In this document: positions 24,401 to 34,080 of the stretch, one piece after another | Position numbering within the stretch: the stretch's first letter is position 1 | Layout: every line of letters begins with the position of its first letter | From: Lineus longissimus | Lineage: Eukaryota > Nemertea > Pilidiophora > Heteronemertea > Lineidae | NCBI RefSeq assembly: GCF_910592395.1 | Contig: NC_088309.1 | Location: 24,368,599 to 24,432,598 of the forward strand | Reading direction: 5' to 3' | DNA length: 64,000 nt | Position numbers and translations under genes: made by a program | Notes under the pieces: model-generated | The model's input: the letters and a program-made list of their open reading frames with translations, nothing else | Databases searched by the model: none | Told to the model about the DNA's origin: nothing

Positions 24401-27400
24401 CATATTCATCACCGAGGGAACGCTTCACGCACGGATCTTTTTTGTACCGCGTTGCCCACGAGTGAGACGCCCTCTAAATTGCCAGTGCTTATGGGCAGGC
24501 ATTTAAGCTCCTTCTTGGCTATCTTTCGAGCGCTTGATTAATGGCCCGGACTTGGTGGTGTGTGTCTTTCAAAATCTTCGCACGCATGAGCTCGATTTCC
24601 GATTGGCAAACTGAGAACTGATAAGAACAGCTGTTAAACTCTTCAGTATTGAAAATGTGTCATCCCACCACTAGTACCACAAGTGCCATTTCTATATAAG
24701 AAATACGCTACTTGTGGTACTCAACATGTCGGAAGTCCTTTGATTTCCAATGAAAAGTCCGTTGAACCATATCCAGAGACTTCTTTTTGAAAAGTAAATT
24801 TTGCATATTATATCTGATGTCAATTAACACGGCTAACAATATTAACAACGATGGTGCTACTCATTATACATTCCGTTCAACGCCAATAGAAAATATGAAC
24901 AGGAGGTGGAATATTTGGGAGGCCTGAGCGATTTAAACGCGTAATATCTTAGCATTCAGTCTACTTCAAGTATCAGCATGCTCTAACACTAACAGATACA
25001 TAGAGAGATACATTTATCTGAGCTAAATCATACTTTTGTGAAATAGGCATTTGGTAAAAGCCATTTCCGCAGCTGTAATATAGTAAACTTTGGAAGAATA
25101 GGCCTTTAGGTTCCACATCCAGGTTCGAGAGTGGCTCATTATCTACGCTAGCTCGCCTACATCTGATTTTCCTCAGAGTTGGCAGGCTGTCCTGGCAATT
25201 GCTTTAATCTCAGTCCATCCGTTTTGGGAGTTGGCGCTGAAAGAAACGATCAATATATAACAGTTAGCGGGTTTGTATTGAAGTTCTGCATATCATGATG
25301 TGTGAGCCATGCTTTGTGATGCTGGTAGTGTTCAAAAAGGAAACGCAAGAGAGAAAAGGACGCCACGGCGTTTTCAATAATATCACTATGTTCAATATGT
25401 GCTACACACAGCAATTCTGTATTGAATACAACTATACCACAATGGTATTTCTCCACATGTGTTGCATCCTGACTATATCAGGCCATTTCACTCGATACAA
25501 TCTTACTCCCTAAAGTATGTAAGGAGGAGTGATGCTGTAGGCCCTGTTTGCAAGAGGATGCATGCGCTGTAGTCCGAGTTCGGGAATCAACTTCGAGTTG
25601 TAGCCCATCGTCGCCGCTTTCGCATACCTTTGGGGTAAGCATTAATTACCATCCTGCGATTCTGTTCTTCTCTCACTTTTATAGTTTCATAGCCTTCTAT
25701 CCGTTTTTTAGCAGTGTATGACCGGGCATACACTGCTGGGTTTTTGGCTCCTTCGTAAATCAATAGCGATACATAAGTGAAAGTCTAATGCCCATTAATG
25801 ACGTCACATGACAACGGGATTTTAAAAGTCCATATCTCATGAGATGCGCTGGCGGTGACTATTGATCCAGTGAAGCACGGGGAATATTAATGAGTTTACC
25901 TTGACAACGAGATAGCCTTAGTAGGCATGTCCCGCAGATGAATAGAGATGGTAGACATGACTCTGCTTAATATGACCATGCTTTACTATCATATATTAAG
26001 TATAGAAGCAGTAAAATGTTCTCTTCAGTTCGTATACCTTTGAGATCATTTTGAGTTCAAATATGTTTTTATCGACCTTTCAATATAAATACGTTTATAT
26101 TGCTAGTCAAAATCCTGGTTGTTGAAATATGCATGTACGAAATCATTTTCTCTGTGCTGCTGCCGCAGCGCGTCACATAGGAAATACCAATATACTGTGT
26201 GTACATGTTACCATGGTTAAAACTCTTGTTTACTTCACATTTGATTGTTTTTGCGTTTATGATACGTCATGTAAAATAAGGGGTCATTTTATATTTATTG
26301 TTTCGCAGTATCATATATTCATATACAAAAAAAGTAAAATTTGGTCGATTTCATCTCTTTGCTTGACGATCAACATGTACATGTAAAGCATATAACCATT
26401 CTTTCTTATCAGGATTTCAAAGGTCGTGCCTGAGGGAAAATTTCCTTGGCCATGTTCCACGCATAGGGCCGGGTCTCTTGAAATGTATACCCCCACTCAA
26501 GGGAATTCCCTTAAAATTCAGTATACCAGCAAAAACTATTTCGTCATAATCGCTTCAAAATTCAGAACTTCGACAAATCAAAGGACATGCTCAGTATCAA
26601 CCTGGTCTTATGGGCAAAGGCTTTGTCTTCCAAGAGAAGTTAGATAATAACTACTGCTCTTCGTCCATTGATCAGGAAAAAAGATGCTTTAAATGACCGT
26701 GAAAACGCCACGAGGCTAGTATTATATTTACTGTATGTATGCACATAATACTGGTGGTATACACTGCAGCTGATATCGATAACAACAACACTATTGGAGA
26801 TGGTGTTCAGTGGTTGAGAAGAATGTGAAGTTCTCTCGAAGTACAACCCGACCTGAACTCTGTTTACTCGCTGCAGCTGAGATGCGGCTAGGGTTCTCGC
26901 TAGCATGGCTACAGTAATATTATGAAATATGAGAGGTCCGATCAAATTTATCGGGAGCACCATCTGAAAATATTTTGCTGCACATCATTCGAGGTCTCTG
27001 AGATCAATCTGTGTGTGGCTGTGGCGGCAACATAAATATGAAATAAGAACTGAAATGAGCGCATATATTTTGATAAAATGTATGAAGACATCAAGCCTTT
27101 GCGTGAAAGACAAATTCATAGTGGATGATGTTCGATTGTAAGTAAAAATCCTGCCAGTTACAGTGGTAAATGCGCCTGTCCTGCCAAGTTTGGCCAATAT
27201 TCGACCACTGAAACGTCTGAACTTTATAAAATGTAGCGGCCAAATAAGACCTGACAGTATACCATGAATGTTTTTACGCGCATAGCTCGCAACAACATCA
27301 CAACAAGTGTCGGTGGACTTAAGAAGAAATGTTACCTTATCAATTCCACCATGAGATCACAGATAAACGGCTGCATGTACTGCCGGTTTGTCTTAATGCA

Positions 27401-30383
27401 CGGAACATCCGCAGAGATTACGGGTTTTAATTAAAAAGTCAGCCGTTGACATGTTCGACACCAAGAAAAATTTATGCTATGGCAATTTAGTGCTGCCATC
27501 GGATGCTTGGCTTTGATGTAAGTGAAGAACAGGATATCAAATTATGAACACTCGGCACTGCTGGTTGATGATGATGATGATGATTATAAAAGTATGATCC
27601 TGGTGTTACGTATATATACATGTATATAGTGTCAATAAATTAAGAATACTTTGTGAAACATACGCGTATCGTAGAACAAATCTCATCAGTTTGACATTTT
27701 CATATACATGTATTCATGGTCATGTTTGAAGTTAATGCCGATATTGCGTGAAACCCTGACCTTCATCAGTACGGCAGGATCCTGCCCGGCCGGCATGCAA
27801 TATTGGTTGAGATCCTTTCGCTTGTAATAATGAACGGTTCACACAAGACTAGCTGTGACCACTCGATTTGCCAATAATATGCTTTACCGGTCACTATAGT
27901 ACGTGTATCTCTAAAACATATCACTACTATAATGGACGTATAGCTGAACTAGTGTGTCACACTTCTCCTCCGTCAGTTCAGATCGGATGACCTCGAAACT
28001 TTTCCTGAAAGTCGTGGGTGATATGGAGATGGTCCTCGCCGAGTTAAATGGGTAAACTTTGCAGCGATCTCGGAGAAATAGCATTTTTAGTTCTTTCTAT
28101 ATATGGGCATACTCATTAACATAAGGGGCCATTTCAGCAGGTCTGAATTTGCATATGGGGCCATCTATTAAATGAAAAGTGTGGGATTATACGAATACAG
28201 CTAGGTCCGAGTCTGTGGACAAATGGTTGGTTTAATTTGTCTCTTCGATATGGCTCCTTTGATATTGCATTAGATGTTTATTGCAATTCAATCTATTCAA
28301 GGTATAGCCCATTTGAACCTGCCTGCGCCATGGGTACAATGCTAGTACGAATATAATTCAGTTAATCAGTGGTTTGCTTGATTCCCACGTTTCGATGTAT
28401 TAACGTAATTCGTTTTTCTGTTTTTTTATAGATATGCATGTAGACACTGCTTTACCATTTATACCAGCGAAGTATGATGAAGTCTACTTGACGCCAATTT
28501 CTATTCCTACATTGGTTACGGCCGTATCAGCTTCTGCGCTGGAAGATGATGGTGGCTATCATTACTCTCCAATTTAATTTCAAAAGTCTTTAATTTGAAA
28601 TGTCTGATTTTGAACAAACTAGACGTAGGTCAGCTAAATATCCCATTTTGTTTACACGTATCTAGAAAAACGTCACTCATCCAAAACATTAATCATCACA
28701 GTATATATTGCTGTCCCTAGGGGGACATTCTTATGTAAGCATATGGCCTTCAAACTATTTCTTGTCCGATTCGTAGTTTTTGGAAGAGTTTTGGCAAAAT
28801 GAATTGAGTACAGCTAACCCTTATCAATAAATGCCATGGTCTAATTGTTACTTGTTACACAGTCGCCATGGCTAGTTTCCTAAGTACGCAAATGGTCATA
28901 ATGTAATGTCACAATGACGTTGAATTTATCGATCAAATGGCTGAAACAAATTACTTGGAAAATATCGTGAAAGTGACGGGACAGATACGTCTATGCGAAC
29001 GAATGTATTGATAAGAACGTTGTTGTTCAATGTATATATTTTTGCGAAGCTGGTATTCTTACAGAAGCTTGGTCATGCAGCCGCCCAAAGTGGATTATAA
29101 ACCGGCTTCAAATATTATGTCGCCATAGAATATCATTAATTTGTTCTACCCTAGCAACTCGTATATATTGGCAATTTGCTAGTCGAAAGTGATACTAAAT
29201 AATGCAAGGCGGAATAATGGTAGTCGATTAAAGCGTCACCAACAGCGTACCAACACAATAACAAATAGACAGGACAATCAATGCAACTGCAGACTAATGA
29301 TGAAAAGTAAGGCATCATTTCAAAGTTGTGCTGTTTTGATTGATAAAATGGCGATATTATCTACCTTCTTACTATCGTCAGGACTGAAAGTTCACGCATG
29401 GCCTTTTCAAACGTCTTCCGGTGGTACATTCACGTAAATCCATCTCATGTCTACCAACGTTGAAATTGCGATCAGGATTTAAATGCCCCCGGTTCTACTG
29501 CAGATACCATTAATTCAAAAGATTTCTTCATTTTCGGTAACGTTACATTTTTACTGTACTGAGCAGAACTTACTCAGTACCTTTGTTTTCAGCAAGCAGT
29601 TCACTGCATCTTCCACAGAGTTAGAAGCAAATTTGCTATCTTTATCTATGCTTCAAACTGAGAACATTTGATGTCATACATGTACAATTTCTTTCTCTCA
29701 TTTCAGGTTACGGCCACATAGCGCCGAAAACATACTGGGGTCGACTGGTCTGCATAGCATACGCTGTCCTTGGTATCCCGTTACTCCTCCTTTTCTTGGC
29801 AAACATCGGTGACGTCCTAGCAGACCTGTTTAAATTAGTCTACAGTAAAGTTTGCTGCTGCGGGTGTTGTCGGAGGAAAGAGAGTACAAAAGTTGAGCAG
29901 ATAGAACGGCCGAGTCCGCCGCAGAACGCGTGGCGGACGGACGCCTCGGGGAAGCCGCAACCGCCGCCTAAATCTGGTCCGGTCATCATAGAAGACGACG
30001 AAGAGGAAGACGAATTCGACGAAGACAACATCACCATTCCGCTTACTGTCACGATGGGTGTGATAGCATTTTATATCTTCGTGGGTTCACTGTTGTTCGG
30101 ATTTTGGGAAGGTTGGGCGCCACTCGAGGCATCATATTTCTGCTTCGTGACAATAAGTACTATCGGTTTCGGGGACTTTGTCCCGGGGAGTGACAACTTC
30201 GAGGACCCCCAGACGCAAATGAATATGATTCTGGGCGCCATTTACATGCTGTTCGGAATGGCGATTCTCTCGATGTGTTTCAGTCTAATTCAGGATGAGA
30301 TAGCCGCAAAGTTCAAATGGTTGGGCCAGAAACTCGGTATCGTCGACCACTCCAAGGCCGAGGCTGAGGTGGAGGCAACATGA
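8910..30383 (+). CDS. Two-pore-domain potassium channel (TWK/K2P family), two alternative first exons
   Basis: Gene-level entry. Isoform A joins 8910-9408 to 29707-30383 (391 aa). Isoform B joins 20430-20934 to 29707-30383 (393 aa). Four membrane segments and two pore loops are visible: TM1 about 50-70, glycosylatable cap about 71-145, filter 1 TIGYG (165-169), TM2 about 179-199, a cytoplasmic loop with a CCCGCC cluster (216-221) and an acidic EDDEEEDEFDED stretch, TM3 about 279-299, filter 2 TIGFG (318-322), and TM4 about 343-363 with the MCFSLIQDEI ending typical of nematode TWK and TRESK-like channels. K2P channels carry background K+ current at the plasma membrane and work as dimers, each subunit giving two pore loops. 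Both first exons end in phase 1 inside filter 1 and only one downstream exon exists, so alternative promoters and first exons are the simplest model. Two partly lost tandem genes remain possible. Confidence 0.88.
10268..11232. mobile_element. Possible non-autonomous element bounded by 24-bp perfect inverted repeats
   Basis: ACCTCGAGGACGGTTTAATC plus AGCT at 10268-10291 is exactly reverse-complemented at 11209-11232. A perfect 24-bp match about 920 bp apart in inverted orientation is very unlikely by chance. The enclosed sequence has no recognisable transposase, and target-site duplications were not clear. It may be a terminal-inverted-repeat element or a paired regulatory site. Confidence 0.5.
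11274..11329 (+). repeat. 27-bp tandem duplication
   Basis: gaagcaatctcat-aaatatt-aggat occurs twice in a row, starting at 11274 and 11301, with two base differences. Confidence 0.8.
11659..11790 (+). repeat. GAT/GAC-rich microsatellite
   Basis: Long imperfect (GAT)n with GAC, GAG and GGT interruptions. One frame would read as poly-Asp and another as poly-Met, which explains the artificial ORFs here. No gene is inferred. Confidence 0.9.
14393..14538 (+). repeat. 73-bp tandem duplication
   Basis: The unit beginning attgtcgtagttagatacc starts at 14393 and again at 14466, nearly identical over the full 73 bp and ending ...caatg(g/t)agatagtc. High identity suggests a recent duplication. It lies in the K2P intron. 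Confidence 0.9.
16263..16345. mobile_element. Palindromic fragment related to the SINE body
   Basis: Outer arms ggccaagaattattttcc (16267-16284) and ggaaaaataattctggcc (16323-16340) are imperfect inverted repeats. Inside is a perfect 20-bp palindrome, cacaatagaattctattgtg (16289-16308). The string ttcccttgcacaatagaattct matches the body of the tRNA-derived SINE at 4383-4406. It is either a headless SINE copy or a small foldback that the SINE picked up. Confidence 0.6.
18860..18900 (+). repeat. Short 18-bp minisatellite
   Basis: cgccatgagag(g/a)cgacac occurs twice in tandem from 18860 and 18878, followed by the start of a third unit. Confidence 0.75.
20430..20934 (+). CDS. K2P channel first coding exon, isoform B
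   Basis: This exon encodes residues 1-168 plus one base. ATG 20430 opens MSVDDNTAVERMEKQPP; the second Met aligns with Met8 of exon 1a and has A at -3 and G at +4. Features match exon 1a: a basic KEIKKKK stretch, TM1 after SHVGLGLVVVLY, the FEHLETTNEKN cap start, sequons NDT and NCS, and pore helix VTVITTI. The donor is ATCG|GTGAGT, phase 1, identical in phase to exon 1a. Differences cluster in TM1, in the middle of the cap (LWEMNIQNLEEY against LWEVSTQGLDEY) and just before the pore helix, so the two isoforms probably differ in the extracellular cap and pore entrance. Both copies are intact, as expected if both are used. Confidence 0.88.
21477..21566 (+). pseudogene. Short chromodomain-N-terminus-like fragment (tentative)
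   Basis: A 29-codon frame begins at ATG 21477 and contains LEEQYTVEKIT, which resembles the first beta strand of HP1/CBX chromodomains (E-x-Y-x-V-E-K-I). It then reaches a stop with no WKGY core. Codon usage is G/C-richer than the surrounding intron. The TAA is followed by an A-rich stretch. It could be a decayed gene or retroposed fragment, a small cryptic exon, or coincidence. Confidence 0.2.
22786..22894 (+). repeat. 18-bp direct repeat, 91 bp apart
   Basis: gctggttataaaaatgac occurs exactly at 22786-22803 and 22877-22894, with unrelated sequence between. Confidence 0.8.
23660..23745 (+). repeat. LINE/SINE 3'-tail-like remnant
   Basis: gattgtaaagtgctttgagg ... gaaaagcactctacaagaa resembles the GTAAAGCGCTTTGAG...AAAGCGCTATATAA tail shared by many animal L2/CR1-type LINEs and their SINEs. 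It is degenerate and no coding region remains. Confidence 0.35.
24674..24720. repeat. 47-bp nested hairpin
   Basis: GTACCACAAGT (24674-24684) pairs perfectly with ACTTGTGGTAC (24710-24720). Inside, atttct (24688-24693) pairs with agaaat (24699-24704) around a tatat loop. It could be a tiny foldback element or a structured site in the K2P intron RNA. Confidence 0.8.
28432..28577 (+). CDS. Candidate alternative terminal exon of the K2P gene (tentative)
   Basis: A strong acceptor (T-rich tract ending ttttatag at 28431) opens a protein-like frame ending YHYSPI and a TAA at 28575-28577. AATAAA follows at 28826-28831. Joined to either K2P first exon, whose single leftover G plus AT gives GAT, the phase is correct. 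The product would be the K2P N-terminus, TM1, cap and pore helix followed by about 48 residues (starting DMHVDTALPF), lacking filter 1, TM2 and all later parts. A truncated, possibly regulatory isoform is one reading. An exon of a nested unrelated transcript or chance are others. The 48-residue tail was not recognised. Confidence 0.35.
28578..29706 (+). other. K2P intron, last part
   Basis: No gene recognised. It ends in the acceptor ctctcatttcag at 29706. A small hairpin, gtactgag...ctcagtac, lies at about 29556-29580. Confidence 0.5.
28826..28831 (+). terminator. Possible polyadenylation signal AATAAA after the candidate terminal exon
   Basis: Canonical hexamer about 250 bp after the TAA at 28577. 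It would serve the short K2P transcript if that exon is real. A hexamer alone is weak evidence in A+T-rich DNA. Confidence 0.25.
29707..30383 (+). CDS. K2P channel shared second coding exon
   Basis: Begins GT TAC GGC, so with the leftover G of either first exon it completes the filter TIGYG, followed by HIAPKT. It encodes TM2 (LVCIAYAVLGIPLLLLFLAN), a cytoplasmic loop with CCCGCC next to the membrane (possible palmitoylation site), a Pro-rich stretch, an acidic EDDEEEDEFDED run, TM3, second filter TIGFGDFVPG, TM4 (AIYMLFGMAILSMCFSLIQ) and a short C-terminus ending EAEVEAT. The C-terminal tail is short for a K2P, about 28 residues after TM4. Translation stops with TGA at 30381. Confidence 0.93.
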
Positions 30384-33300
30384 ACCTCCTCAACATAATT
30401 AAGGCAACGAACTTGTAATTGGTCATATCATTAAGAGCATTCCTATCGTTTGACTGTGTTTTCCCTTTGAAGCCTTCCCTTCTGAGATACTGAAAGATAA
30501 TGATAGTGTCTTTTCACTGTCACAAGCGTACAGCATGTACATGCACAACTCTAAAAGCGGGATTATATGAGCAGTGGTTGTCTCGATCATGCACTGAAAC
30601 CGGGCGGTTGAGGAGAGGTTAGTTTATGCCTCAATGGGGAGGACTACTCTTTAGGGAGCCGGAGTTGGTACTATACTGTGCAAAGAAGAAACGTGTCAAA
30701 AGCCGTTTTCTAAATGAATATCTTTAATTGTGCTGGGTACATTCAGATTGGTGGGTAGAAAAATGAGTTGAAGAACAAGACAAAATGCCTCAAGTGATTA
30801 CAAAAAGGAGAGGCCTATCACCGGATTTACGTCTCCATTCATTGACGTATTCCAGGTAAACCTGGATCACTGGTGACAGCCCATTTAATTAGAGGTGAAA
30901 AGATTATCATCAAAGGTTCAACTAATATTTTGTTGATGGGTACAGTAAAGTTTATTATTCATAAGTTGGTCGTAATGCAAACGAATGAGCACATATTTGA
31001 CCAAATAGTGATCCGAATCAGAAAACGCAATGCAAGATAACGATAGTGTTTGAGCGGATTAGAATGAGAGTATTTTGATGGAATGTCATAACAACGAAGT
31101 TTAACTTCAAAGAATCTCCGGCACGACAACGAGTGTTCAATCCTGGGTCCTGTCAGTGTCTACGTTTTCGTTCAAAAGCTACGAATTTACTCAGAAAAGG
31201 AGGGGACGAGCTGAATTGTAACCATGCTTTTCGCACCGAACAACCTTGATAGATGTCTCCTAATTGGCCAATACCGACTCGGAAGTCCCATATTGCTGCT
31301 CATATACAAGGTGGCTGGGTTGTCGAAGGGGGATATGAGACGCTAACGGATAGAAGGTTTACTCTATTGCCATGGTTTGACAGCAGGATCCCTTCATATG
31401 ATGTTGAACTACTGATAGATTTGCGTGGATGACCCATTATTTCAATTTAAATCCAATAGGTTACAACACCAGGGCGGAGTTATATTTGGAATATGTGGAT
31501 AAAATTTGTTTAACCCACAAACCGAATAAAATCAGGCAATCTGACCACTGTATGATCGGCTACATGTAGGTCAAGCAATCTGAACATTGTGATTATGAAA
31601 AATATTGTGATATTAGTTTGATATTAGGAGAGTTCGAAGCAAAAGTGAAAGACAAACAAGTCCATTGGTAAAAGACAAAAAAATGAAATAAATCATTGTT
31701 GTGAGAACGTTTTTGACATGCTGCTCTTCAGACACGACTGTGTCTCAGATTTTCACTTCTGCTTCGATTTCCCTTAATTTTGTTTGAACTTCGTTGTTGT
31801 TTACTTCATGTGTGTAATGTAAATGTTTATTTCAATCCTTGTATATTGTAACTTGATCGACTTCCGGTTGAGAATGAAGAATTTCACAAGGGCGTTGATT
31901 TCATGTTATGTTTGAAATCATTTAGATCCTCATGCCGACTGCTTAGTTAAATTTTAAAAGTGACTTTTTCTGCCAGTTTATCTATGCTATCTGATTTACC
32001 GTCCGAATTATACTTTTTTTGTTGCGAGGAAGATCTATGCACAATGTTTCCGGAGTATGAGTACATGTATATGAATTTACCATTGGATGGCACACACTTT
32101 GCCTCAATAAAGTTTTCGCGTGGTTGTCGGAAAAGAGGTTTAATCAGATGGCCTTTTTTATCCTTTGTCAAATCGTTATTGAGCTGCTGCACCGCACTGC
32201 ATCATCCTGGCATAACCAGTGGACGGACCGTTTTCAATATACTCCGCCTGTCGACATGACGTAGGACTGAAAAAAGCTTGATCTCAGGATGCACTGCATG
32301 CGTTTGATGATTGACTAACGCCATCTTTAGTGTTTAAACGAAGCGATCAAAGTGATGCCATACTATTTCCAACCTCGCTTTGATTGGATTGCCGAAAGCA
32401 AATGAAATGGTGTCTTCTCGTATCCTTGGCGTGTTGAAACTCCTTGGTCGTAACTTTCTGCTGTTTTTTGCTATCTTTCTCGAAGGGTTATCATATGTAA
32501 AAGGGGAAAAAGTTTATCGCTAGATTCATTTTGCACAATCAAATCGGGATGTCAATATCCACATCTAATGTTAGATATGTCAGTCAAAATTGCACAGACA
32601 ACGCGTTTTATGCTGTTGGACCAATGTAGGCCGGTTCTGGCGTTTTAGTAGGCCTACTTTCTAAAAAAGGTTAACTGCTGCTGAAAATCATGAAGTTAAA
32701 GTATGTCTCTAGGAAACAAACGTCTGCCTTTACTTTGACAACGGAAAAACGAGTAACAAATGATGCTGGTTATTACAGGCATCTTATGCATGAATGGGAC
32801 GGTACATGTACACACCCAACGTTGGTGAAACTTCGTCCAGGCGATGGCTGCTGAAAAGACAAGGATTTAACTGCAGGCAGGACTGTTGGAAGAAATGTGG
32901 AAATGTCTATATCAAAACATTGGACCAGTGTAATACCTGTCAGTGTTTCCCATCTTTCAGTGTTTTCCTTTTTGTTCCCCTTTTCACGGAATGAGGCGAG
33001 TACACACCCTACGGTACAGCAACAACCATTCGAGGCCAGGTCAACTGTAGGGAAAACGCTCACATACAGAAACACTCGCAGGTGCTACATACCTGCATCG
33101 ATATGTAAAATATAAAATGTAAATATCTTGTGTGCATTATTTATTGTTATACTTCTCTTGTTGGTGTTTCCTTTATAATGATCACACTGCTGTTTAAAAT
33201 ACTATACATGTATATGCAGATATATATGTACATCTTATGACACTTTCTCTTTTTAAGAAGTAAAGTTATTTCTTTAAATAACCACTATAGCTCCTTTTCA

Positions 33301-33595
33301 ATCTCTTTATCTACTGAAAAAATCCTCCGATACAGCTACAGGAATTCCTCGAGGAATTCCTCGAGGTAATGCCGGCAGGTCAACAGTGTTGAATGTCCTA
33401 AGATAGAGTGTTCCAGGGACAAATATTTCTATAAGTTGTGCTTTAGGTATTGAAGGTCATGGGTCATAATCATACCTTAATCTGTCACCATACAATAAAG
33501 AAGGACTCCAGACATGCAAGACTGTTACACCGGCGCTGTGTTCGCATGTGGTTCGCGTGCTGCTGCAGACACGCACACGAACGGATCTTCTCGTA
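30384..33595. other. K2P 3' UTR and spacer
   Basis: No further gene recognised. Candidate polyadenylation hexamers AATAAA for the K2P transcript are at 31525-31530 and 31687-31692; neither is clearly better. A 12-bp tandem palindrome (ggaattcctcga twice) is near 33342-33366. Open frames at 31947-32259 and 32773-33115 overlap each other on opposite strands and look random. Confidence 0.45.
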
Positions 33596-33755
33596 CAGTA
33601 TGACAGTGGAACCCCGGTCGGCGACCACTCCGATAACGCGACCACCCTGCTATGACGACCAAGAATCGCCGGTCTCGAATGGTTTCCTCTCTAATTACAT
33701 TTACAAGGCCCCAGGTAACACGACCACCCCGGTACCGAGACCACGACCACTTGAT
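33596..33755 (+). mobile_element. Dispersed GACCACCCCGG repeat, copy 1
   Basis: A run beginning acagtggaaccccggtcg and containing cgaccaagaatcgccgg, aatggtttcctctctaatta and gaccaccccggtacc. The same order of motifs appears reverse-complemented at 45061-45213, and parts recur at 38320-38580. It has no transposase. The open frame across this repeat is a by-product of its composition. Confidence 0.75.
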
Positions 33756-33802
33756 TGGGCGGTCCCAACGGCCAAATTCATGATCACCCCTCTAACCAAC
33801 TG

Positions 33803-34080
33803 CATAGTCCCCAGTCTATAACATCTGACTGGCCCGTCTACAGTACGGATACCAACCGCATAGTCCCCAGTCTATATCATCTGACTGGCTCTTCTACAGT
33901 ACGGATACCAACCGCACAATCCCCAGTCTATAACATCTGAATGGCTTGTTTACAGTTCGGATACCAACCACATGGCCCAGTCTATAAATCTGAATGGGTC
34001 TTTTACAGTACGATACCAATTGCCGAGTCACGAGTCAGCCTTTGGCATCTAAATAGCTCTTCTACGATACCGATACCGCC
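33803..34080 (+). repeat. 56-bp minisatellite, about five units
   Basis: The unit cataGTCCCCAGTCTATA...ATCTGACTGG...TACGGATACCAACCG starts at 33803, 33859, 33915 and 33971, with a more degenerate fifth unit after about 34024. Units diverge progressively rightward. It directly follows dispersed repeat copy 1. Confidence 0.9.

Larger units (their letters stand above)
20935..28431 (+). other. Intronic sequence downstream of K2P exon 1b
   Basis: No gene recognised apart from the items listed separately: a short chromodomain-like frame at 21477, an 18-bp direct repeat at 22786 and 22877, a LINE-tail-like stretch near 23660, and a hairpin at 24674. Degenerate paired phrases (attgatatcatg..ggcatat near 24109 and 24220) and a (GAT)n tract near 27568 are also present. 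Confidence 0.45.

Noticed and set aside
29980-30020. PVIIED in the K2P cytoplasmic loop as a calcineurin PxIxIT docking site like PQIVID of TRESK
   Set aside because: Position five is Glu, whereas the motif needs an aliphatic residue; the similarity is superficial.
33450-33821. 123-codon ORF on the + strand
   Set aside because: It is spanned by the dispersed GACCACCCCGG repeat and runs into the minisatellite; no motif or splice support.
33803-34080. Regular 56-bp repeats considered as a CRISPR array
   Set aside because: The whole unit repeats with no unique spacers and the context is an animal genome; it is a minisatellite.
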